NCBI RefSeq assembly: GCF_019430905.1
Contig: NZ_JAHYCA010000002.1
Coordinates: 558,001-622,000, forward strand
DNA: 64,000 nucleotides
From: Billgrantia antri
GTDB lineage: Bacteria > Pseudomonadota > Gammaproteobacteria > Pseudomonadales > Halomonadaceae
Direction of reading: 5' to 3'
Below the pieces are notes generated by a model, which had not been told where the DNA came from, searched no databases, and saw only the letters and a program-made list of their open reading frames with translations. A program made the position numbers and the translations under genes. This document shows, one piece after another, positions 56,581 through 64,000 of this stretch; position 1 is the stretch's first letter, and each line of letters opens with the position of its first letter.

Positions 56581-56616
56581 GTACGGGCAAAATGAAAGTT
56601 TGAGAACACGCTGCCA

Positions 56617-57279
56617 TCAGGGCAGGGAACGGGCCTGCTGCCAGCGCCGGGAGAGCAGGACGAGTTCGATGACGGCAATCAGGATCAGGCTGTAGCCGAG
56701 CAGCTCGGTGATCTCCTCTGCGGCCTCCTTGAAGGTGCGCAGATAATGTTCTTCGAGGATAGCCATCCACATCTCGCTGCGCCCATACAGGCGAGAGAAT
56801 ACGTAGGTAACGAGGAAGCCGGCAGCGAAGAGGCCGAACGAGAAACTGTTGCCGTAGGTGACAAACTCGCTCGAGAAGCGCTGGCGCCGCCACAGGACGA
56901 GGGTCAGGCAGGGAAGCAGCACAAGAGTGACGAGCAACTGCCAGGCGCCGTCGAAAAGGTGCCGGTCCAGATAGTAATCCTGCTCGCGAATCAGCGAAGC
57001 AACGATCAGCGCGAACATCAGCAGCGAGACGGTGGGCAGTTCGCGCCTGGCCGAGGGCGTGCACAGCAGAAGCGCGCTGGCTGCCAGCACGACACTCTGG
57101 CACAGCTCGGTGAAGCCCAGCTCGGCAAAGGAACGCCGGGCGGGAAGGTACAGCGCTTCGTAGTAGATGCCTTGCAGAAATGCAGCGATGAGCAGGATAT
57201 AGAACACGGCCCGCAGGCAGGCCGCAGCAAAGCCGATAGGCGCCGCGGGCGGCGGCGGCAGGGAAGAAGTTCGAGGCAT
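56617..57279 (-). CDS. Multi-spanning membrane protein of unknown function
   Basis: A 220-residue protein with about five or six hydrophobic helices; a Pro-rich N-terminus (SLPPPPAAP) precedes the first. Conserved-looking polar spots are [17 protein letters not shown] near residue 97 and the amphipathic [23 protein letters not shown] near 175. I do not recognise a family. It follows the LysR gene on the same strand with a 53-bp gap, so cotranscription is possible. Confidence 0.7.
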   Translation of the reverse strand: MPRTSSLPPPPAAPIGFAAACLRAVFYILLIAAFLQGIYYEALYLPARRSFAELGFTELCQSVVLAASALLLCTPSARRELPTVSLLMFALIVASLIREQDYYLDRHLFDGAWQLLVTLVLLPCLTLVLWRRQRFSSEFVTYGNSFSFGLFAAGFLVTYVFSRLYGRSEMWMAILEEHYLRTFKEAAEEITELLGYSLILIAVIELVLLSRRWQQARSLP

Positions 57280-57332
57280 AGAGGTTCCGGTGGGGCAGCA
57301 CTAACAGAAACACGCAGAGTGTAGCGTCATCG

Positions 57333-58271
57333 CTACGGGACTGCCATGGGCAGGGATTGGCTGCGTTGCGCTTCCTCCACGATCCAGTCGTGTACCGCCG
57401 CCACGCGCCGGTCGTCCAGGGCGCCGCTGGTATGCACGATGCCGTAGCGCTTGCCCGTGGGGATGCGCTGGGGAAAGGGGGCGATCAGGCTGCCTGACTT
57501 CAGTTCGTCGGTCAGCAGGGCCTGGCGGGCGATGGCGACCCCCATGCCTGCCACCGCCGCTTCCATTGTCAGCCGATGACGATTGAACGTGTAGCCGCGG
57601 CGCACATTGATCGGGGGGGCTTCGATAGCTTCCAGATAGTGCTCCCACTCGGCATAGGAGTGGCCGCCGCGCCAGGCGGTGATGTCGTGCAGCAACGGGT
57701 ACCAGGCCAGCTCCTCGGGGCGCGACAAGGTGGGGCGGCGACGCATCAAGGACGGGGCGCAAACGGGAAATATCACCTCTTCCATCAGTGGGGTGATGGC
57801 AAGGCCGGGGTAGTAGCCGTCGTTGAGGTCTATGGCCAGATCGAATTCGCCTTCGCGCAGCGACAGGCTGCTGTCCTCGGCGATGACCTGCAGCTCGATA
57901 TCGGGAAAGCGCGCCTGCAGCCGCGGCAGCCTCGGCATCAACCATTTACTGAGAAAAGCCGGCACGCTGCGCAGTCGAATCACGCCGCTCATCACGCCGC
58001 TACGCAGACGCTTTACCTCGAGACCGACCGACTGGTAGGCCTCGTCGACCACGGCAGCCAGCCGCTTGCCTTCCTCGGTGAGCTCCAGGCGCCGCGGCAG
58101 GCGGCGAAACAGGCGGAAGCCCAGCCGCTCCTCGAGCTGCTTGATCTGCTGGCTCACCGCGCCGGTGGTGACGTGCAATTCCTCCGCCGCGCGCGTGAAG
58201 GAGAGATGTCGGGCGCTGACGGCGAAGACTTTCAGCCAGGCATGGGTCTGGGCGTGCAAGAGTCGGCTCAT
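57333..58271 (-). CDS. LysR-family transcriptional regulator, GcvA type
   Basis: A 312-residue regulator. N-terminal winged helix-turn-helix: LSFTRAAEELHVTTGAVSQQIKQLEERLG near residues 23-51; GAVSQQ is typical of the GcvA-like branch rather than GAVSR-type members. The substrate-binding domain spans about 95-300. Divergent from sdaA with 166 bp between, so it probably controls serine or glycine catabolism; the effector is not readable. Confidence 0.9.
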   Translation of the reverse strand: MSRLLHAQTHAWLKVFAVSARHLSFTRAAEELHVTTGAVSQQIKQLEERLGFRLFRRLPRRLELTEEGKRLAAVVDEAYQSVGLEVKRLRSGVMSGVIRLRSVPAFLSKWLMPRLPRLQARFPDIELQVIAEDSSLSLREGEFDLAIDLNDGYYPGLAITPLMEEVIFPVCAPSLMRRRPTLSRPEELAWYPLLHDITAWRGGHSYAEWEHYLEAIEAPPINVRRGYTFNRHRLTMEAAVAGMGVAIARQALLTDELKSGSLIAPFPQRIPTGKRYGIVHTSGALDDRRVAAVHDWIVEEAQRSQSLPMAVP

Positions 58272-58282
58272 GGTTTAGTTTT

Positions 58283-58297
58283 GCTATAGCTTCTAGC
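58283..58297. promoter_or_regulatory. Candidate LysR binding dyad
   Basis: GCTA-N7-TAGC, within GCTATAGCTTCTAGC, lies in the LysR-sdaA intergenic region just upstream of the LysR start and fits the T-N11-A architecture of LysR-type sites. Confidence 0.4.
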
Positions 58298-58437
58298 AGA
58301 TATTCTCGTTTGCCGAACGGCAGTCTCGCCACCAACATAAGGTCATCAGTGCCGTAAAGGCAAACATGTTTTAGTCAGGCTGATGCATGAGCCGCATGAA
58401 GCGCATGGCGAACGACTGGCAGCAGACGAGGTAACGT

Positions 58438-59817
<1,380 letters not shown>

Positions 59818-59858
59818 TTCCTGCGACAGGCTCCTGAGGGGGCCTGATCCAATCCCCG

Positions 59859-59890
59859 CGCGATGCCCGATGGCATCGCGTTTTTGTTTG
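59859..59890 (+). terminator. Rho-independent terminator after sdaA
   Basis: Stem CGCGATGCC/GGCATCGCG (59859-59867 with 59872-59880), loop CGAT, followed by TTTTTGTTTG. Confidence 0.92.
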
Positions 59891-59974
59891 CACGCTATTG
59901 ACATGGGGCTGCCTCTACGCCATTGGTCGAGTTCGACGTTTCTATGGTTGCCCCGCGAGTGTGTCTCCTCTAGC

Positions 59975-59988
59975 TTACGTTAACGTAA
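59975..59988. promoter_or_regulatory. 14-bp palindromic operator upstream of the ABC importer (MerR/LiuR-like)
   Basis: TTACGTTAACGTAA is a perfect palindrome 100 bp before the first importer gene, in an otherwise gene-free stretch. It resembles the operator motif I recall for LiuR, the MerR-family regulator of branched-chain amino acid catabolism in proteobacteria. TTAGAG at 59992-59997 could be a weak -10 with TAGCTT (59971-59976) as -35, the site lying between as for MerR-type regulators. Confidence 0.55.
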
Positions 59989-60087
59989 AGGTTAGAGTTC
60001 AGGCTGAACCAGCCACGAACCGCCGCCTTACACGACAACGACAATAATCAGCATGGGCCGCCGCGGGCGGTCCAGAGAGGACGTCAC

Positions 60088-60861
60088 ATGACCCAGGAGT
60101 TCATCCTCGAAACTCGCGGACTGACCAAGCAATTCCGCGGCTTCACGGCGGTGGACGACGTCAACCTACGGGTTCGGGAGGGGCATATCCATGCCTTGAT
60201 CGGCCCCAACGGTGCCGGCAAGACGACCGTCTTCAACCTCCTTACCAAGTTCCTGCCGCCGACACGGGGCGAGATCCTCTACCGTGGCAAGGCCATCACC
60301 GGCATGAAGGCCAACGAGATCGCGCGCATGGGAATGGTGCGCTCGTTCCAGATCTCTGCGGTATTTGCCCACATGACGGCCCTGGAGAACGTGCGCGTGG
60401 CGCTGCAGCGACCGATCGGCACCTCGTTTCACTTCTGGAAATCCGAACGCAGCCTGGAACATCTCAACGCGAGAGCCATCGAGCTGCTCGACGAGGTTGG
60501 CCTACGTGAATACGCCGACGTGCTGACCGTGGAAATGCCCTACGGGCGCAAGCGGGCCCTGGAAGTGGCGACGACGCTGGCCATGGATCCGAAGCTGATG
60601 CTGCTCGACGAGCCGACCCAGGGCATGGGGGCCGAGGATGTCGATCGCATCGTCGAGCTGATTCGCCGCGTGGCCAAGGGGCGCACGGTACTGATGGTCG
60701 AGCATAACCTCAGCGTGGTGAGCCGCTTGTGCGACCAGATTACCGTGCTCGCCCGCGGTGCCGTGCTGGCAGAGGGCGACTACGAGACGGTTTCCGCCGA
60801 TCCACAGGTTCGCGAGGCCTACATGGGCAGCGAGGCCGAGACAGAGGAGGCCAGTGCATGA
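60088..60861 (+). CDS. livG: HAAT-type ABC importer ATPase 1 (LivG-like)
   Basis: A 257-residue cytoplasmic ATPase of a hydrophobic/branched-chain amino acid type importer. Walker A GPNGAGKTTVFNLL near residue 37, Q-loop VRSFQISAVF, a signature region written MPYGRKRALEVATTLAMDP (so the LSGGQ signature is replaced by MPYGRK, common in some LivG branches), and Walker B LMLLDEPTQGM near 172. First gene of the importer operon; overlaps livF by ATGA. Confidence 0.92.
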   Translation: MTQEFILETRGLTKQFRGFTAVDDVNLRVREGHIHALIGPNGAGKTTVFNLLTKFLPPTRGEILYRGKAITGMKANEIARMGMVRSFQISAVFAHMTALENVRVALQRPIGTSFHFWKSERSLEHLNARAIELLDEVGLREYADVLTVEMPYGRKRALEVATTLAMDPKLMLLDEPTQGMGAEDVDRIVELIRRVAKGRTVLMVEHNLSVVSRLCDQITVLARGAVLAEGDYETVSADPQVREAYMGSEAETEEASA

Positions 60862-61610
60862 ATCAGGTCGTCGAACAGCCGACTCGCAGCGAATATCGCG
60901 ATCACGATGGCGCCGAAATGCTGCGTATTCGTGACCTTCATGCCTTCTATGGCGAATCCCACATCTTGCATGGCGTCGACATGGAGGTGCGCCGTGGCGA
61001 GCTGGTCACGCTGCTGGGGCGCAACGGCGCAGGCCGCAGTACCACGCTCAAGGCGATCATGAACATGGTCGGTCGACGTACCGGCTCGATCATGATCAAC
61101 GGCACCGAAACCGTTGGCATGAAGGCACACCGGATACCGCGGCTGGGGATCGGCTACTGCCCCGAGGAGCGTGGCATCTTTGCCAGTCTCGACGTCGAGG
61201 AGAACCTGCTGCTGCCGCCCACGGTACGCTCGGGCGGGATGTCGATCGACGAGATCTACGCGATGTTCCCCAACCTTTACGAGCGCCGTCGCAGCCAGGG
61301 CACCCGTCTCTCCGGCGGCGAGCAGCAGATGTTGGCCATGGCGCGCATTCTGCGTACCGGGGCACGCATGTTGCTACTCGACGAGATTACCGAAGGGCTG
61401 GCGCCAGTCATCGTGCAGAAGCTGGGAGAGGTGCTGGTGCAACTGCGCGACCGTGGCATGACCATCGTGCTGGTAGAGCAGAATTTCCGCTTCGCCGCAC
61501 CGCTGGCGGATCGTCACTACGTCATGGAACACGGCCGCATCGTCGAGGAGATCAGTGCCGCCGAGCTGCCATCGAAGCGTGACCACCTCAATGCCCTGCT
61601 AGGAGTCTAG
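60858..61610 (+). CDS. livF: HAAT-type ABC importer ATPase 2 (LivF-like) with Arg in Walker A
   Basis: A 250-residue ATPase. Walker A reads GRNGAGRST, with Arg60 (codon 61035-61037) where nearly all ABC ATPases have Lys. Q-loop region CPEERGIFASL, signature RLSGGEQQMLAMARIL near 152 and Walker B MLLLDEITEGLAP near 173 are intact. Overlaps livG. It is more likely a subfamily variation than a dead enzyme, since the partner LivG has a normal Lys and the rest is well conserved. Confidence 0.92.
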   Translation: MNQVVEQPTRSEYRDHDGAEMLRIRDLHAFYGESHILHGVDMEVRRGELVTLLGRNGAGRSTTLKAIMNMVGRRTGSIMINGTETVGMKAHRIPRLGIGYCPEERGIFASLDVEENLLLPPTVRSGGMSIDEIYAMFPNLYERRRSQGTRLSGGEQQMLAMARILRTGARMLLLDEITEGLAPVIVQKLGEVLVQLRDRGMTIVLVEQNFRFAAPLADRHYVMEHGRIVEEISAAELPSKRDHLNALLGV

Positions 61611-61804
61611 TCAGCCTGCTACGAAGCAAGTCCCGGTTCGCCATGCCCCGGCAGGCGGGCCGCTTGCCAAGACGCGCCTTGAAGGCGAAACAAGAACCAC
61701 AACCGTCAATACGCAATCGCTAATTTCGAACTACCTAGAATTGCGACTTACCCGCAGTGCGCGTGACAACAACAACCCGCCCAGTTGGGCTATGGAGACG
61801 AACA

Positions 61805-63025
61805 ATGACCTTCATCAAGAAGACACTCGCCAGCAGCATCGCCATTGCCGCCACCGCCGCCATGGCAACCACCGCCCAGGCGGAGATCAGCGATGGTGAG
61901 GTGCGCATCGGCTACCTCGCCGACATGTCGGGCACTTACCGCGACCTGGCCGGCCCGGGTGGCCTCGAGGCCCTCCAGATGGCCGTCGAGGACTTCGGCG
62001 GCAGCGTCGACGGCGCCCCGATCGAAGTGTTCAGTGCCGACGACAGCAACAGCGCTGACGTGGGTGCCAATACCGTGCGCGAATGGGTCGATCAGCGTAA
62101 TGTCGACCTGGTCGCCGGCATGGTCGCCTCCTCGGTGACCATCGCCGTGACCAAGGTGCTCGAAGACAACGACGGTTTTGGTATCGTTTCCGGTTCGGCG
62201 GCGTCGAGCATCACCAACGAGCACTGCACGCCCAACCATATCCACTGGGTCTACGACACCTATCCGCTGGCCAACGGTACCGCGCGTGCCGTCGTCGAAC
62301 AGGGCGGCGACACCTGGTTCATGCTGACCGCCGATTATGCCTTCGGCCATGCACTTGAAGGCGACGTGACCAAGGTGGTGGAGGAAAATGGCGGCGAGGT
62401 CATCGGCGGTGTGCGTCACCCGTTCCCGACCAACGATTTCTCCTCCTACATCCTCCAGGCCCAAGGCTCGGGGGCCGAGATCATCGGCCTGGCCAATGCG
62501 GGTGCCGATACCGTCAACGCGATCAACACCGCCAGCCAGTTCGGCGTCGTCGAGGCCGGACAGCAACTCGCCGGTCTGCTGGTATTCCTCAACGACGTCC
62601 ACGCCATGGGCCTGGAGACTACCCAGGGCCTGCTGCTGACGACTGGCTGGTACTGGAACATGGACGATCAGGCGCGCGAGTGGGCCGAGCGCTACTACGA
62701 GCGCGTGGGCAGCATGCCGACCATGGTCCAGGCCGGTATCTACTCCAGCACCATGCACTATCTCCAGGCCGTCGAGGCGACCGGCAGCGACGACACCCAG
62801 ACGGTGCGCGAATACATGATGAAGCAGCCGATCCACGACTTCTTCGCGCGCAATGGCCGCATCCGCGAGGATGGCCGCATGGTGCACGACATGTACCTGG
62901 CCCGCGTGAAGTCGCCGGAAGAGTCCACTCACGAGTGGGACCTCTACGAGATCCTGACTTCCATTCCCGCCGAAGAGGCATACCGTCCGCTCGCCGAAAG
63001 CCAGTGCGACCTGGTTCAGAACTGA
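61805..63025 (+). CDS. livK: HAAT-type ABC importer substrate-binding protein (LivJ/LivK-like)
   Basis: A 406-residue periplasmic binding protein. Signal peptide MTFIKKTLASSIAIAATAAM ... AQA (about 25 residues), then a type I periplasmic-binding fold starting EVRIGYLADMSGTYRDLAGP, with DSNSADVGANTVREWVDQRN and SSITNEHCTPNHIHWVYDTY near 130-150. The ligand is unknown: branched-chain amino acids, amides or aromatic acids are all possible for this family. GGAG precedes the ATG. Placed between the ATPase and permease genes. Confidence 0.92.
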   Translation: MTFIKKTLASSIAIAATAAMATTAQAEISDGEVRIGYLADMSGTYRDLAGPGGLEALQMAVEDFGGSVDGAPIEVFSADDSNSADVGANTVREWVDQRNVDLVAGMVASSVTIAVTKVLEDNDGFGIVSGSAASSITNEHCTPNHIHWVYDTYPLANGTARAVVEQGGDTWFMLTADYAFGHALEGDVTKVVEENGGEVIGGVRHPFPTNDFSSYILQAQGSGAEIIGLANAGADTVNAINTASQFGVVEAGQQLAGLLVFLNDVHAMGLETTQGLLLTTGWYWNMDDQAREWAERYYERVGSMPTMVQAGIYSSTMHYLQAVEATGSDDTQTVREYMMKQPIHDFFARNGRIREDGRMVHDMYLARVKSPEESTHEWDLYEILTSIPAEEAYRPLAESQCDLVQN

Positions 63026-63086
63026 GCGTGACACGAGACGGCGGCGGCCTCGGCCGCCGCCCCTCTGACGGCGAGGAGAATCCGAC

Positions 63087-63974
63087 ATGACGATGATATT
63101 CGGGGTGCCGTTGGCGGTGTTCATGGGCCAGTTGCTACTGGGTCTGATCAACGGCGCCTTCTACGCCCTGTTGAGCCTGGGCCTGGCGGTGATCTTTGGC
63201 CTGCTGAAGATCGTCAACTTCGCCCATGGGGCCATGTACATGCTGGGGGCATTCACCACACTGCTGGGGATGCAATACCTAGGCATCAATTACTGGGCTG
63301 CGCTGCTGCTGACACCGGTGGTGGTGGGGCTGGGCGGCATGCTGATCGAGCGCGTGCTGCTGCGACGCATCGCGCATCTCGACCATCTCTACGGGTTGTT
63401 GCTGACCTTCGGCCTGGCGCTGATCTTCGAAGGCTCCCTGATCAACTTCTTTGGCGTCTCCGGGGCTCGCTACCCCACGCCCGAGATCTTCCAGGGCGGC
63501 TTCCAGCTGGGCTTCATGTTCTTGCCCAAGTACCGGGCCTGGGTGCTGCTGGCGGCTATCGTCGTCTGCTTTGCCACGTGGTTCATCATCGAGCGTACAC
63601 GTCTAGGCGCCTACCTCCGGGCCGGCACCGAGAATCCCTCGCTCATGCAGGCCTTCGGCGTCAACGTACCACTGCTGGTGACGTTAACCTACGGCTTCGG
63701 CGTGGCGCTTGCGGCTTTCGCCGGCGTGCTTGCTGCACCGCTCTATCCCGTGTCGCCGACCATGGGGTCCAACCTGCTGATCGTGGTATTCGCAGTGGTC
63801 GTCATCGGTGGCATGGGCTCCATCCTGGGGGCTGTCGTCACCGGACTCGCCATGGGGCTGATCGAAGGCTTGACCAAGGTGTACTACCCCGAGGCAGCCA
63901 ATACCGTAATCTTCCTGGTGATGATCCTGGTGCTGCTGCTCAGGCCCGCCGGACTCTTCGGCAAGGAGGCATGA
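63087..63974 (+). CDS. livH: HAAT-type ABC importer permease 1 (LivH-like)
   Basis: A 295-residue inner-membrane permease with about eight helices. LLGLINGAFYALLSLGLAVIFGLLKIVNFAHGAMYMLGAF near the start and VIGGMGSILGAVVTGLAMGL near 245-264 (EAA-like loop region) are typical of LivH. Its stop precedes the livM start by a few bases. Confidence 0.94.
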   Translation: MTMIFGVPLAVFMGQLLLGLINGAFYALLSLGLAVIFGLLKIVNFAHGAMYMLGAFTTLLGMQYLGINYWAALLLTPVVVGLGGMLIERVLLRRIAHLDHLYGLLLTFGLALIFEGSLINFFGVSGARYPTPEIFQGGFQLGFMFLPKYRAWVLLAAIVVCFATWFIIERTRLGAYLRAGTENPSLMQAFGVNVPLLVTLTYGFGVALAAFAGVLAAPLYPVSPTMGSNLLIVVFAVVVIGGMGSILGAVVTGLAMGLIEGLTKVYYPEAANTVIFLVMILVLLLRPAGLFGKEA

Positions 63975-63978
63975 CGCC

Positions 63979-64000
63979 ATGGCCACGACTCAAACCTTGA
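63979..64000 (+). CDS. livM: Start of the second importer permease (LivM-like), cut by window end
   Basis: ATG at 63979 with AAGGAGG 9 bases upstream (63963-63969) opens a frame reading MATTQTL before the window ends. Only seven codons are visible; identity as LivM is inferred from operon order. An ATG at 63971 stops after nine codons and is not used. Confidence 0.55.

Overview
The window is a G+C-rich, densely coded bacterial chromosome segment. Gene content and order (lptD-surA-pdxA-rsmA-apaG-apaH-glpE-cca; plsY, tsaD, rpsU-dnaG-rpoD; rnr-rlmB; rpsF-rpsR-rplI; amgK-murU) point to a gammaproteobacterium near the Pseudomonas/Halomonas branch. Two complete Mrp-type Na+/H+ antiporter operons and acid-rich proteins suggest a halophile or haloalkaliphile of the Halomonadaceae. 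This is inferred from gene content, not from a phylogeny. I saw no insertion sequence, prophage, integrase or CRISPR array; nearly all of it is core genome.

Layout. 1-5.6 kb: a high-potential iron-sulfur protein (HiPIP), a CopD-like membrane protein, a DUF2231 protein and a caa3-type cytochrome oxidase (cytochrome-c-fused subunit II, fused subunit I/III, small membrane protein). 5.6-7.4 kb: a stand-alone Lrp-type ligand-binding domain protein, a membrane-anchored nuclease and three tRNA-Leu(CAG) genes. 7.7-13.1 kb: rnr-rlmB and the rpsF-rpsR-DUF2232-rplI ribosomal operon. 13.3-18.4 kb: a LamB-like porin, dnaB, two small conserved proteins and hemH behind a striking inverted repeat. 18.4-30.3 kb: two divergent Mrp antiporter operons, one with fused AB and one with separate A and B. 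30.4-41.4 kb: envelope and metabolic genes (lytic transglycosylase, PRC-barrel protein, retropepsin-like protein, rsmE, phaR, purD, thioesterase, phosphoribulokinase, HIT protein, coq7, AlkA-type glycosylase, OsmC protein, murU-amgK). 41.5-56.6 kb: the lptD...cca cluster, folK-folB, plsY, tsaD and the rpsU-dnaG-rpoD macromolecular-synthesis operon. 56.6-64 kb: an unknown membrane protein, a LysR regulator divergent from sdaA, and an ABC importer of the branched-chain amino acid type cut off by the window end.

Most notable observations: a SurA reduced to its N-terminal and C-terminal chaperone parts with no parvulin domain; the head-to-head pair of differently organised Mrp operons; a LitR-box-like inverted repeat upstream of hemH; a MerR/LiuR-like palindrome upstream of the ABC importer; an Arg in place of the Walker A Lys in one importer ATPase; a CCA-adding enzyme that has lost its HD-domain motifs; a decayed duplicate of the osmC 5' end; and a HiPIP gene next to a caa3 oxidase. 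No clearly new multi-gene system was found; the strongest leads are these variants and operators.
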